DNA of 35,096 bases from the NCBI GenBank assembly GCA_964482955.1, contig CAYZZW010000034.1:1-35096 (forward strand), read 5' to 3'. Position 1 is the first letter of the stretch. Every line of letters begins with the position of its first letter. The stretch comes from JAPLSN01 sp964482955 (GTDB taxonomy: Bacteria; Spirochaetota; Spirochaetia; Treponematales; UBA12059). Shown here piece after piece: positions 1-8,463 of this stretch. The position numbers and the translations under genes were made by a program. The notes beneath the pieces were generated by a model, which did not search any database, was not told where the DNA came from, and worked only from the letters and a program-made list of their open reading frames with translations.

Positions 1-1106
1 ACCTCTTCAAGCAGGCGCGGGAGAAGGCGCCCTGCATCATCTTCATCGACGAGCTCGACGCGATCGGGAAGAGCCGCGCCTCGGGCGCGATCGGCGGCAA
101 CGACGAGCGCGAGCAGACCCTGAACCAGCTCCTCGTGGAGATGGACGGCTTCGACGCCACGAGCGGGCTCATCATCCTCGCGGCGACGAATCGCCCCGAC
201 GTGCTCGACCCCGCCCTGCTCCGGCCCGGACGCTTCGACCGCCAGGTGTCCGTCGACCGCCCCGACATCGTGGGCCGCGAAGCCATCCTCCGCATCCACG
301 CGAAGGCGGTGAAGCTCGACGAGGGCGTGGACCTCTCCACTGTAGCGCGCGGTACGCCGGGTTTCGTCGGCGCGGACCTCGCGAACATCGTCAACGAGGC
401 GGCCCTGCTCGCGGTACGCTCCGGGCGGAAAAAGGTCGTCCAGGCCGATTTCAACGCGGCCATCGAAAAGGTGGTAGCAGGGCTCGAGAAGAAGAGCCGC
501 GTCATCAATCCCGAGGAAAAGCGCGTCATCGCCATCCATGAATCGGGCCACGCCGTCGCGGCCGCCTTCACGCCGGGCGCGGATCCCGTGCACAAGGTGA
601 CGATCGTGCCGCGAGGCTTCGGCGCGCTCGGCTTCACGATGCAGTTGCCCGTCGAAGACCGCTACATCGTCACGGAGACGGAACTCTTCGCGCAGATCGA
701 CGTGCTCCTCGGCGGGCGCGCGGCGGAGGAGACCGTCTTCGGCAAGGTGTCCACCGGGGCGGCCAACGACATCATGCGCGCCACCGACACGGTGCGCCGC
801 ATGATCACCGAGTACGGCATGTCGAGCCGCTTCCGCAACATGGCGCTCACGAAGCGCGGCATGGGCCTCGTCGGGCAGTCCCAGGACTCCGTGCTCACGC
901 GCGAATACTCGGAGGAGACGCAACGCTACATCGACGAAGAAGTGGCCCGCGTCATCGGGGTCCGCTACGAGGCCGTCCTCGCCCTCATGGGCTCGCGCAG
1001 GCAAGCCCTCGACGCGCTCGCCGTCGAGCTCATCGAAAAGGAAACCGTCGACTCCCCCGCCTTCCTCGCCATCGTCGGCCTTGACCACGCGGGCGCGGGT
1101 CGGTAG
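1..1106 (+). CDS. ftsH: ATP-dependent zinc metalloprotease FtsH, 3' part (5' end outside window)
   Basis: Membrane-anchored AAA+ protease that unfolds and degrades membrane and regulatory proteins. The open frame starts at base 3 and runs 367 codons to a TAG at 1104-1106; the membrane anchor and Walker A lie upstream of the window. Visible in order are Walker B (IIFIDE, bases 36-53), the second region of homology with arginine fingers (ATNRP...RPGRFDR, from base 183), the AAA lid, and the M41 peptidase domain. The zinc motif HExxH reads HESGH at 537-551, where most FtsH proteins have HEAGH. The third zinc ligand is the Asp in the conserved G-A-A-N-D-I stretch near 760-775. The C-terminal tail is short. 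The gene is followed 35 bp later by an SSS symporter with its own RBS, so the two may be co-transcribed. Identity is certain from the motifs. Confidence 0.97.
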   Translation, partial: LFKQAREKAPCIIFIDELDAIGKSRASGAIGGNDEREQTLNQLLVEMDGFDATSGLIILAATNRPDVLDPALLRPGRFDRQVSVDRPDIVGREAILRIHAKAVKLDEGVDLSTVARGTPGFVGADLANIVNEAALLAVRSGRKKVVQADFNAAIEKVVAGLEKKSRVINPEEKRVIAIHESGHAVAAAFTPGADPVHKVTIVPRGFGALGFTMQLPVEDRYIVTETELFAQIDVLLGGRAAEETVFGKVSTGAANDIMRATDTVRRMITEYGMSSRFRNMALTKRGMGLVGQSQDSVLTREYSEETQRYIDEEVARVIGVRYEAVLALMGSRRQALDALAVELIEKETVDSPAFLAIVGLDHAGAGR

Positions 1107-1141
1107 CCTGCACGGACATACCCGACACGGAGGAAAAGCAG

Positions 1142-2482
1142 ATGACGTGGACCACCGTCGTGCTGATAATCTATGGCGCCGTCCTCATGGGGATCGCCTT
1201 CCTTTCCTTGAAATACGCCAAATCCATCGACAACTTCCTGGTGGCGGGCAGGTCGCAGCCGAAGTTCCTCGTCGTGGCGTCGATGCTCGCGTCGACCATC
1301 GGCGGCAGTCTCACGATAGGCACGGTGACGAAAACCTATGGCATGGGCTTCCCCGCCTTCTGGTTCGTGGCGGCCGGCGGCTTCGCCCACTTCCTGCAGG
1401 CGTTCTTCCTGTCCGAACGCGTCCGCAAGACCGAGGCGATGACGATGGCCGAGATGGCCGGCAAGCTCTCCGACGACAAGCTCCGCTTCGTCACCTCGCT
1501 CATCATCCTCGTCACGTGGACGGGCATCGCCGCCTCGCAGTTCGTCGCGGCCGCGAAGGTCATCAGCACCCTGACCGGTATCGCCCATCAGCCGGCCGTC
1601 GCCATCGCCGCGGCCTTCCTCGTCGTCTACACGCTCATCGGGGGCCAGAAGTCCGTGCTCCGCACCGACTTCTTCCAGTTCGGCGTGCTGGCCATCGCCA
1701 TCGTGGTCACGCTCGTCTGGCTCTTCGCCGCGAAGGCGCCCGCGCCGGGCTCGGTCGTCGTCGAGCTCTTCAACGCCAAGTTCCAGCCGCTCGACCTCGT
1801 GTACTACCTCGTCGTGATGGGCGGCTCGTACTTCATCTGCCCCATGATGTTCTCGCGCATCCTTTCAACAGACACGCCCGCCAACGCCCGCAAGTCGTCG
1901 TACCTGTCCGGCACCGGCATGCTGCTCTTCGCCTTCGTCATCACCTTCATCGGCCTGTGGGCCAAGGCGTCCCTGACCGACATCGGCAAGGTGGATCCGC
2001 TCAACTTCATGGCCGCCAACGTCCTCCCGAAGGGGATCGGCGTCCTCGTCATCGTGGGCGTGCTCGCCGCCATCCTGTCCACGGGAGACACGGTGCTCAT
2101 CACCGCGGCCGGCGTCCTCGAGAACGACCTCGTCAAGCGGAAGAGCGTGGCGTGGGTCCGCGTGTGGATCGTCGTTGTCGGCCTCGTCGCGGCGGCCATC
2201 GCCCTCTTCCAGCAGGACATCATCGGCATGATCATGAAGACCTACAACGGCTATACGGCCGGCCTCGTGCCCGCGCTGTTCGTGGCCCTCATGCTCTTCG
2301 GGAAGCGCTCGTTCAACGGCCCCGTCCTCGTGGCGGCGGTCGTGCTCGGCTACGGACTCGGTCTCGGCGGCTCCTTCGCCACGGGCGCCTTCTGGCCCAA
2401 GGTCCTGCCGCTCGCCGGCATGGCCGTCTCAGCCGGTCTCGCGCTCATGGCGGCGTACGGCCCTGGCAGCAAGAAAGCCTGA
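1142..2482 (+). CDS. Sodium:solute symporter family (SSS) transporter
   Basis: A 446-residue integral membrane protein, hydrophobic over almost its whole length with about 12-13 predicted helices. It resembles SSS (SLC5-type) cation-coupled transporters: an N-terminal helix followed by F-L-V-A-G-R-S, then an unwound-helix region S-T-I-G-G-S, a T-Y-G-M-G-F-P-A-F-W segment, and I-G-G-Q-K-S-V-L-R-T-D-F-F-Q-F in the middle, a hallmark of the family (GG.xav..TD..Q). The family imports sugars, amino acids, pantothenate, proline or carboxylates with Na+; the sequence does not tell which. The ATG is preceded by GGAGG at 1129-1133 with 8 bp spacing. It is slightly short for the family (usually 450-550). 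A strong intrinsic terminator lies about 80 bp after the TGA. Confidence 0.88.
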   Translation: MTWTTVVLIIYGAVLMGIAFLSLKYAKSIDNFLVAGRSQPKFLVVASMLASTIGGSLTIGTVTKTYGMGFPAFWFVAAGGFAHFLQAFFLSERVRKTEAMTMAEMAGKLSDDKLRFVTSLIILVTWTGIAASQFVAAAKVISTLTGIAHQPAVAIAAAFLVVYTLIGGQKSVLRTDFFQFGVLAIAIVVTLVWLFAAKAPAPGSVVVELFNAKFQPLDLVYYLVVMGGSYFICPMMFSRILSTDTPANARKSSYLSGTGMLLFAFVITFIGLWAKASLTDIGKVDPLNFMAANVLPKGIGVLVIVGVLAAILSTGDTVLITAAGVLENDLVKRKSVAWVRVWIVVVGLVAAAIALFQQDIIGMIMKTYNGYTAGLVPALFVALMLFGKRSFNGPVLVAAVVLGYGLGLGGSFATGAFWPKVLPLAGMAVSAGLALMAAYGPGSKKA

Positions 2483-2523
2483 CGGCGGCCGAAAGAGGCG
2501 ACCCGGTCGGCTCGTCTGAAGGC

Positions 2524-2604
2524 ATCGGTGTTTCACCGATCCGCCAGGACAGCTCGAAAATAGAAAAGGGCTGAAGCCGTGTTCCACGGCTTCAGCCCTT
2601 TTTT
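2524..2604 (+). terminator. Hairpin plus strong intrinsic terminator, possibly bidirectional
   Basis: Two hairpins lie after the symporter. The first is a small stem ATCGGTG/CACCGAT with a TTT loop (2524-2540). The second is a perfect stem of at least 16 bp (2566-2581 with 2585-2600), loop TTC, followed by a run of T ending at 2604. On the minus strand the same stem is followed by TTTTCTATTTTC, so it could also stop transcription of the convergent lipoprotein gene ending at 2643. Confidence 0.92.
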
Positions 2605-2642
2605 AGAAACGCCCAAGAACCGAAGGCGCGGCTTATCGGCGC

Positions 2643-4283
2643 TTACTTCTTTATGAACGCGCCCATGCTCCACGCCTCCGGACCGGACTGGGCGCGGTGA
2701 CCGTTGTTATGGTCGGCGGGGTAGCCGTCATGCTGCGGGAAATTGGACCAACCGTAAAACGCCCCGTTCAGGCCGCCCGAGGCGATGCTGGGAGGCGTCG
2801 AAAGCGTCAACGCATAATCGGTGTCCAGGGTCGGGGCGATGTCCTTCAGGTTGCCGGTCGCCGTGCCCGCGGGCATATTTGCCTCCATGGCGGCGAGGTC
2901 CCAGTCGGAGAGCGTGTCGGCGTCACGGTACGCAGCCTTGCATCGGTAAAACAGGTTGTTCTTCACGAACTTCGGGGTCACGGCGTCCGCTTCGTAGACG
3001 CCGTACCGGTCGGCCGCGCTCGGCGCGGGAAGCAGGATGAGGTTGTTGTAGATCTCGGGCGTCGAGGAGTTTTTCAGGAAGAATCCGTACGACGCGATCG
3101 AAAGGGCATCGGGGAAGCCGATGGTGTTGTTCGCGGTGAGGGCGTCCTTCGCGCCGTCGAGCAGGAAGGCCTGCGCGATGCCGGACGAGCCCGCGCCCGG
3201 GAAGGTGACGACGCAGTTGTAGACGCGGATCGGATTCGAGCCGCCCAGATCCGCCGCGACGCGCGCGGTTCCGCCCGCGCCTCCACGCAGTTTCGAGTTC
3301 ACGAGGGCGAGGTGCCCCTTGTTCACGACCGCCTTGAGCGCGGTGGTGCCGCCCGCGCCGCCTCCGCCGTCGAGGGTCACGCCGATCAGGTTCGTCGCTC
3401 CCGCGCCGTTGGCGATGAACGCGCCGTAACTGCCGGCGGTTCCGCCGCCGCCCGTCAGCACGCAGCGCACGATGCGGAGATAGCCGCCGTCCACGCGAAC
3501 CGCCGCGGTGCAATTCAAACTCGGGCTCGCTTCATCAGAGCCTACCACGTTCACTCCGTCCAAGTCCGTGGCTGACGTGACGGAGCCGGGCACGACGACG
3601 GTGGCGAGCGGAACGGTCAGGGTTCCGCCCGACATGCCTCTGCCCAGGATCGACGTCGGATACGTGACGATGTTCCGGGTTTTGAAATCGGCCGAAAAAC
3701 CGCCCAGGATCGATACGCGGTCCTTCATCGTGATCGAGCTGACTTCGTACGAACCGCCCGCCACGAGGACTTTGAGCGTGACGCCTGCGGGCGGCACCGC
3801 CTTCAAGATCGCGTTGTCGATCGTCAGGTATGGCTTGCCCGCGGAGCCGTCGCCGGTCGAATCGTCGCCGCTCGTCCCCGACACGCAGATGTCGCCGCGC
3901 AACTGAACGGTCGAGGCGGCGCTCAGCGTGCCGTAGGTGGCGGTGACGGTGCCGCTCGCCGTCGGTATGCCGTAGGCGACCTGGTAGCTGCCCGAGCCCT
4001 TGTCGGACACGTCCGCGGGCGCGAGGGTCGTCGACCACGTGACGCCGGACGTGAGTTCCTCTTCCGCGCCGGAGGCGCGGACCGCGTAGGCCGTGAACGA
4101 AAGCCATTGGTTGCTCACGGCGTCCACGCTCGGCGGCCTCACGACGATGTGCGTGACCGCGTCCTTCGCGCCGTCGGGTTCGTCCGTGCCGAGGTAGCTC
4201 GTGAAGTCCATGCGCGCGCACGCGACGGCCAAAAGGCCGGAAACGAGGGCGATTGCGATCGTGATGCGTCGGCGTGCGGTCAT
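2643..4283 (-). CDS. Surface or periplasmic lipoprotein with Ig-like region and parallel beta-helix
   Basis: A 546-residue exported protein. The N-terminus is Arg-rich (MTARRR) and followed by a hydrophobic stretch ending L-L-A-V-A-C at residues 17-22, a loose lipobox, so a lipoprotein is likely. Residues about 40-130 look like a bacterial Ig-like (Big) domain with V-T-W-S and G-T-V-T-A-T-Y-G strands. After I-C-V-S-G-T-S-G-D-D (a DUF1565-like 'G-D-D-S-T-G-D-G-S-A-G-K-P-Y-L-T-I' turn), the rest is a Gly/Val/Asn-rich repetitive region with short strands, typical of right-handed parallel beta-helix proteins. No catalytic motif is recognisable. The ATG at 4283 is preferred over an in-frame TTG at 4295 because it gives a normal signal peptide; neither has a convincing Shine-Dalgarno. 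It may bind polysaccharide or act as an adhesin, but the sequence does not prove a function. Confidence 0.8.
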   Translation of the reverse strand: MTARRRITIAIALVSGLLAVACARMDFTSYLGTDEPDGAKDAVTHIVVRPPSVDAVSNQWLSFTAYAVRASGAEEELTSGVTWSTTLAPADVSDKGSGSYQVAYGIPTASGTVTATYGTLSAASTVQLRGDICVSGTSGDDSTGDGSAGKPYLTIDNAILKAVPPAGVTLKVLVAGGSYEVSSITMKDRVSILGGFSADFKTRNIVTYPTSILGRGMSGGTLTVPLATVVVPGSVTSATDLDGVNVVGSDEASPSLNCTAAVRVDGGYLRIVRCVLTGGGGTAGSYGAFIANGAGATNLIGVTLDGGGGAGGTTALKAVVNKGHLALVNSKLRGGAGGTARVAADLGGSNPIRVYNCVVTFPGAGSSGIAQAFLLDGAKDALTANNTIGFPDALSIASYGFFLKNSSTPEIYNNLILLPAPSAADRYGVYEADAVTPKFVKNNLFYRCKAAYRDADTLSDWDLAAMEANMPAGTATGNLKDIAPTLDTDYALTLSTPPSIASGGLNGAFYGWSNFPQHDGYPADHNNGHRAQSGPEAWSMGAFIKK

Positions 4284-4310
4284 GAAGACGTCCAAAAGGC
4301 TGAATGGGAC

Positions 4311-4378
4311 CCGGGCGGCCGCCCGGTGCTCCGAAGCGGAGCGACCTTCAAACTATCACGTTTTTAAGGCTTCCGCAA
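4311..4378 (-). promoter_or_regulatory. Possible promoter and structured leader of the beta-helix lipoprotein gene
   Basis: On the minus strand, TTGCGG (4373-4378) and TAGTTT (4350-4355) are 17 bp apart, a weak sigma70-like pair. The transcript would then contain two hairpins: GCTCCG/CGGAGC (4328-4342) and a perfect 16-bp palindrome CCGGGCGGCCGCCCGG (4311-4326). The palindrome could hinder translation or be a binding site. The rest of 4296-4471 holds nothing else recognisable. Confidence 0.3.
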
Positions 4379-4471
4379 TTCGCGGGGACGTGGCCGACTT
4401 GTCCGCGACGATCCGCGTCGCCGTCGGACGGGAACGCCCGGCCGCGGCCCGCCGCCGAACGTCCCCTTCGA

Positions 4472-4502
4472 TTGACACGCTCCCGTCGGACGCGGCCATA
4501 CT
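4472..4502 (+). promoter_or_regulatory. Possible xdhC promoter
   Basis: A perfect -35 TTGACA (4472-4477) is followed 19 bp later by CATACT (4497-4502), four of six matches to TATAAT. The spacing is long, so this is only a candidate. It lies about 50 bp before the xdhC start. Confidence 0.4.
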
Positions 4503-4553
4503 CGGGCGAACGGTTACGACGCGCTTTCGCGTCGAAGTCGGAAGGAGCGCGGC

Positions 4554-5564
4554 ATGGATCAGGCTATCGTCGAGGCGATCGCGGAGCGCGAAGGAAACGC
4601 GGTCGTCGTCACGGTCATCGAGGTGACGGGTTCGGCGCCGCGGCATCCGGGCAGCGCCATGCTCGTGCGGGCGGACGGCGCGGGTCTGGCCGTGACCGGC
4701 TCGGTCGGGGGCGGCGCCGGAGAGGCCGGCGCCCTCGAAGCGGCCCGCGCCGCGTTGGCCGACGGGCATTCTCGGGTCGTCGAGTTCGAAATGCGCGGTG
4801 CCGACCCGGAAGGCGACGATGTCATCTGCGGCGGGACGAGCCGCATGCTCGTCGAATATATAGAAGATTTCTCGACGTACCGGAAGGCGCGCGACGAGCT
4901 CCGCGCGGGTCGCCGCGTCGTGCTCGACAAGCGCATCGTCGACGCCGCGTGCGGCGGGACCGAGGGAGCGCGCTCCGTCGCGGCCACCATACGCGTCGCG
5001 GACGCGGCTTCCTCGCCGGCGCTGGAACGGGCGATTCGAAGCGGAGCGCCGTCCTACGACGGAGAAACCGGATCGTTCCTGGATCCCGTACTGCCCGCGG
5101 AAAAACTGCTCGTCGTCGGCGGCGGTTCGGTGGCGCTGGCCGTGGTCGCAGCCGCGAAGCCGCTCGGCTTCGACGTCACCGTCATCGACGACCGTCCGGC
5201 CTTCGCGTCGCCCGAGCGCTTCGGCCCGGGCGTCCGGGCGATCCATGGCAGTTATAAGGAACTCATCGACGCCTTTCCCTTCGACGAGGCGACCTACGCC
5301 GTCGTCCTCACGCGCGGACACCTCTTCGACCTGGAAGCCTGCCGCGCCGTCCTGTCGCGTCCGCGGCGCTACATCGGCCTCATCGCGAGCCGCCGCAAGG
5401 GCGCCCTCCTCCGCGAGCGTCTGGCCTCGGACGGCTTCGCCAACGCGGACATCGCCTCGATCCACAGCCCGATCGGACTCGAGATCGGCGCGGAGACGCC
5501 CGAAGAGATCGCCGTGTCCATCGTCGCGGAGCTGGTATCCGTCAGGCGGCTGGCGCGGACCTGA
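4554..5564 (+). CDS. xdhC: XdhC/CoxI family molybdenum-enzyme maturation factor
   Basis: A 336-residue cytoplasmic protein. The XdhC family binds molybdenum cofactor and helps its sulfuration and insertion into xanthine dehydrogenase-type enzymes. The N-terminal XdhC_CoxI domain shows G-S-A-P-R-H-P-G-S-A-M-L-V at about residues 25-37 and the C-G-G motif (I-C-G-G-T-S-R-M-L-V-E) near residue 91. The C-terminal Rossmann domain has V-V-G-G-G-S-V-A-L-A with the V-I-D-D-R strand end, then R-G-H-L-F-D-L and Y-I-G-L-I-A-S-R-R-K. It ends with the family signature P-I-G-L-E-I-G-A-E-T-P-E-E-I-A-V-S-I. The ATG has AAGGAG at 4542-4547, 6 bp upstream. It stands alone: no xanthine dehydrogenase, CO dehydrogenase or Moco biosynthesis gene is nearby, so its client enzyme must be encoded elsewhere. 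Confidence 0.93.
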   Translation: MDQAIVEAIAEREGNAVVVTVIEVTGSAPRHPGSAMLVRADGAGLAVTGSVGGGAGEAGALEAARAALADGHSRVVEFEMRGADPEGDDVICGGTSRMLVEYIEDFSTYRKARDELRAGRRVVLDKRIVDAACGGTEGARSVAATIRVADAASSPALERAIRSGAPSYDGETGSFLDPVLPAEKLLVVGGGSVALAVVAAAKPLGFDVTVIDDRPAFASPERFGPGVRAIHGSYKELIDAFPFDEATYAVVLTRGHLFDLEACRAVLSRPRRYIGLIASRRKGALLRERLASDGFANADIASIHSPIGLEIGAETPEEIAVSIVAELVSVRRLART

Positions 5565-5638
5565 ATAAGCGGATAGCGGGGGCTAGACGGGCGAAGCCTG
5601 GTACTCGTGATCGCCGAAACTGCCCGTCATAATACGGC

Positions 5639-5696
5639 TAGACAAAGTTAAACCGGTTTATTAAAGTTGTATACGTATACAGTCGCCCTAGGCGAC
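5639..5696 (+). promoter_or_regulatory. Sugar-transporter promoter with LacI-type operator and two further palindromes
   Basis: TAGACA (5639-5644) and TAAAGT (5662-5667) form a -35/-10 pair with a 17-bp spacer. Inside the spacer is a perfect 12-bp palindrome TAAACCGGTTTA (5649-5660), whose AAACCGGTTT core with central CG matches the style of LacI/GalR operators. Immediately after the -10 lie a 14-bp palindrome TGTATACGTATACA (5668-5681) and an inverted repeat GTCGCC-CTA-GGCGAC (5682-5696). Repressor binding between -35 and -10 would block transcription of chvE-mmsA-mmsB. No LacI regulator gene is in the window. Confidence 0.6.
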
Positions 5697-5721
5697 CTAA
5701 AGTACCCTCGGAGGTATCACC

Positions 5722-6819
5722 ATGAAACGTTCGATCGCGATCCTTCTCGCCGTCGTCGCAATCCTCGGCGTAGCGACTTCCTGCGCGCCCAAGGCCGCCG
5801 GTCCGGCCATCGGCATCGTGCTCCCGACCAAGGACGAACCGCGCTGGCTCCAGGACGAAGCCCGCTTCAACGCCGGTCTCGCCGCCACGGAGTACAAGGC
5901 CCAGATCCTCTTCTCCCAGGGCGATTCGGCCAAGGAACTCTCCAACGTCGAAACCCTCATCACCACCGGCGTGAAAGCCATCGTCATCTGCCCGCAGGAC
6001 TCCGTCGCCGCGGCCGCCGCCGCCGACAAGGCCGCGAAGGCCGGCGTGAAGGTCATCTCCTACGACCGCCTCATCCGCGACACGCAGAGCGTCGACTACT
6101 ACGTCACCTTCGACTCCGTCGAAGTCGGCGCCGCCTGGGGCAAGTACCTCGTCGAAAAGGCGGGCGCCGCCAAGAACGCGAACCTCTACCTCTACGCCGG
6201 CGCCCCCTCCGACAACAACGCCTTCCTCTTCTTCGAGGGCGCGTGGTCGGTCCTCCAGCCCAAGATCGCCGACGGCACCTTCAAGGTCGTCAACTCCGCG
6301 CAGGCCGTCGCCCTCAAGGGCAAGGCCACCCTCACCCGCGACGAGATGGGCAAGATCATCGGCGAAGTGACCACCGAGTGGAAGTTCGACGTCGCCAAGG
6401 TGAAGGCCGAAGCCAACCTGACCGCCGCCAAGGCCGCGGACAAGGGCACCGTCTTCATCTGCGCCCCGAACGACGGCACCGCCCGCGCCATCGCCGACGC
6501 CTTCGCCGCCGACAAGGGCGTGACGAAGTACTACATCACAGGCCAGGACGCCGAGATCGCCTCCGTCCAGTACATCATCGACGGCAAGCAGTCGATGACC
6601 GTCCTCAAGGACACCCGCGTGCTCGCCGACGACGCGCTCAAGGCCGCCATCGCCTTCGTGAAGGGCGAGACTCCCGCGTCCACGAAGACCTACAACAACG
6701 GCGCGAAGGACGTTCCCGCGAAGCCGACCGCCGTCGTCACCGTCACCCAGGACAACGTGAAGGCCGCCGTGATCGATTCCGGCTACTGGCCCGCCGACAA
6801 GTTCACGAACCTCAAGTAA
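5722..6819 (+). CDS. chvE: ChvE/XylF-type monosaccharide-binding lipoprotein of ABC transporter
   Basis: A 365-residue periplasmic-binding protein of the type I sugar-binding fold. The signal peptide MKRSIAILLAVVAILG is followed by a lipobox V-A-T-S-C at residues 17-21, so it is membrane-tethered rather than freely periplasmic as in Agrobacterium ChvE. After the tether comes I-G-I-V-L-P-T-K-D-E-P-R-W. The stretch Y-D-R-L-I-R-D-T-Q-S-V-D-Y-Y-V-T-F-D-S near residues 114-132 and the G-Q-D-A-E-I-A-S-V-Q segment are hallmarks of ChvE-like multiple monosaccharide-binding proteins (glucose, galactose, xylose, arabinose). The RBS is CGGAGG, 7-8 bp before the ATG. It is first in an operon with the matching ATPase and permease; a hairpin after its stop may raise its expression relative to them. 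The exact sugar is not decidable from sequence. Confidence 0.9.
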   Translation: MKRSIAILLAVVAILGVATSCAPKAAGPAIGIVLPTKDEPRWLQDEARFNAGLAATEYKAQILFSQGDSAKELSNVETLITTGVKAIVICPQDSVAAAAAADKAAKAGVKVISYDRLIRDTQSVDYYVTFDSVEVGAAWGKYLVEKAGAAKNANLYLYAGAPSDNNAFLFFEGAWSVLQPKIADGTFKVVNSAQAVALKGKATLTRDEMGKIIGEVTTEWKFDVAKVKAEANLTAAKAADKGTVFICAPNDGTARAIADAFAADKGVTKYYITGQDAEIASVQYIIDGKQSMTVLKDTRVLADDALKAAIAFVKGETPASTKTYNNGAKDVPAKPTAVVTVTQDNVKAAVIDSGYWPADKFTNLK

Positions 6820-6842
6820 GGAAAGACGCTCCCGATTCCGCG

Positions 6843-6875
6843 AAGGCGTGGCGTTCCGCGAGGGCGCCACGCCTT
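6843..6875 (+). terminator. Intercistronic hairpin (attenuator or mRNA-end stabiliser)
   Basis: A perfect 11-bp stem AAGGCGTGGCG (6843-6853) with CGCCACGCCTT (6865-6875) and an 11-nt loop, followed by only TTT. It lies between the binding-protein gene and the ATPase gene, where such hairpins commonly protect the SBP message or reduce read-through. Confidence 0.6.
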
Positions 6876-6930
6876 TGCACTATTGGCGGCAAGCCGCTAG
6901 ACTTTCGATGACCGAGGAGCGTCGAAGAAC

Positions 6931-8451
6931 ATGGACAAGCCAATCCTTGAAATGCGGGGAATCACCAAGACCTTCCCCGGCGTGAAAGCCCTGAGCGACG
7001 TCACCTTTTCCGTGGCCCCCGGCGAGATCCACTGCCTCGTCGGCGAGAACGGCGCGGGAAAGTCCACGCTCATGAAGGTCCTCTCGGGCGTGCATCCCCA
7101 CGGCACCTACTCGGGCGACATCGTCTTCGACGGCAAGCCGCAGAGATTCAACCGCATCGCCGACAGCGAACGGACCGGCATCGCCATCATCTACCAGGAG
7201 CTCGCGCTCATCCCCGAGATGACGGTCTACGAGAACATCCTGCTCGGCAACGAGATCCACCGCTTCGGCAGGATCGACTGGAACGAGACGATCAAGAAGG
7301 CCAGCGAAATGCTGGCCAAGGTCGGGCTCGACGTCGACCCCTCGGCCAAGGTGCGCGAGCTCGGCGTGGGCAAGCAGCAGCTCGTGGAGATCGCCAAGGC
7401 CCTCTGCCGCGAGGTGAAGCTCCTCATCCTCGACGAACCGACCGCCGCGCTCAACGAAGACGACTGCGACAACCTGCTCGACATCATCCGCGACCTCAAG
7501 AAACAGGGCGTCACCTGCATCATGATCTCCCACAAGCTTCGGGAGGTCATCTCCATCGCGGACACGGTCACCGTCCTCCGCGACGGGCATACGGTATGCA
7601 CGCTCGACGCGAAGAAGGGCGAAGTATCCGAAGCCGCGCTCATCAAGCACATGGTCGGCCGCGAGATCGAGGACGTCTTCCCCAAGCGCACCCACAAGCG
7701 GTCCGACGAAATCATGCTCCAGGTGCGGGACTGGAACGCCTACTCGCACGCGCTCGGCCGACAAATGCTCAAGAACATGAGCTTCACCGTGAAAAAAGGC
7801 GAGATCGTCGGCTTCGCGGGACTCATGGGCTCGGGACGCACGGAACTGGCCCGCTCGCTCTTCGGGAATCCCGACGGCTATTCGCTCTCCGGCGAGATCG
7901 TCCTCGGAGGGCAGGCGCGGCGCGTCCGAAATCCGCACGACGCCATCCGGGCCGGGCTCGCCTACGCGAGCGAGGACCGCAAGGGCAACGGCCTCATCCT
8001 CATGCAGGACATCAAGCAGAACATCACGCTCGCCAACCTGCGCGAAATCTCGAGGCGAGGCATCGTCGACGAGTTCGCCGAGATCAAGGTGGCGGACGGG
8101 TACCGCACGGCGCTCGGCATCAAGACGCCGTCGATCGACCAGAAGGTGATGAACCTCTCGGGCGGCAACCAGCAGAAAGTGTCCATCGCCAAGTGGCTCT
8201 TCGTGAAGCCGGGGCTCCTCATCCTCGACGAGCCGACGCGCGGCATCGACGTCGGCGCCAAGTACGAGATCTACCTCCTCATGAACCGGCTCGTGGAGCA
8301 GGGCATGAGCATCATCATGATATCGTCCGAACTTCCCGAGGTGCTCGGGATGAGCGACCGCGTCTACGTCGTCGCGGCCGGCAGGATCTCCGGCGAACTC
8401 CCGATCGCCGAAGCCACCCAGGAAAAAATCATGGCACTCGCGACGAGCTAG
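6931..8451 (+). CDS. mmsA: Multiple monosaccharide ABC transporter, ATP-binding protein (MmsA/GguA type)
   Basis: A 506-residue tandem nucleotide-binding protein that energises sugar import. The first half has an intact Walker A (GENGAGKST, residues 38-46), Q-loop I-I-Y-Q-E-L, the atypical signature V-G-K-Q-Q-L-V-E-I-A-K-A-L, and Walker B L-L-I-L-D-E-P-T-A-A-L. The second half has the degenerate Walker A of this family (GLMGSGRTEL), A-S-E-D-R-K-G-N-G-L, signature N-L-S-G-G-N-Q-Q-K, and L-L-I-L-D-E-P-T-R-G-I-D-V-G-A-K. Length is exactly typical (about 500-515). GAGGAG at about 6914-6919 lies 11 bp before the ATG, a rather long spacing. It sits directly downstream of the ChvE-like lipoprotein and 12 bp before the permease gene. 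The Mms/Ggu assignment comes from the gene set; generic RbsA/MglA-type ATPase is the fallback. Confidence 0.9.
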   Translation: MDKPILEMRGITKTFPGVKALSDVTFSVAPGEIHCLVGENGAGKSTLMKVLSGVHPHGTYSGDIVFDGKPQRFNRIADSERTGIAIIYQELALIPEMTVYENILLGNEIHRFGRIDWNETIKKASEMLAKVGLDVDPSAKVRELGVGKQQLVEIAKALCREVKLLILDEPTAALNEDDCDNLLDIIRDLKKQGVTCIMISHKLREVISIADTVTVLRDGHTVCTLDAKKGEVSEAALIKHMVGREIEDVFPKRTHKRSDEIMLQVRDWNAYSHALGRQMLKNMSFTVKKGEIVGFAGLMGSGRTELARSLFGNPDGYSLSGEIVLGGQARRVRNPHDAIRAGLAYASEDRKGNGLILMQDIKQNITLANLREISRRGIVDEFAEIKVADGYRTALGIKTPSIDQKVMNLSGGNQQKVSIAKWLFVKPGLLILDEPTRGIDVGAKYEIYLLMNRLVEQGMSIIMISSELPEVLGMSDRVYVVAAGRISGELPIAEATQEKIMALATS

Positions 8452-8463
8452 AAGGGGCACGAC

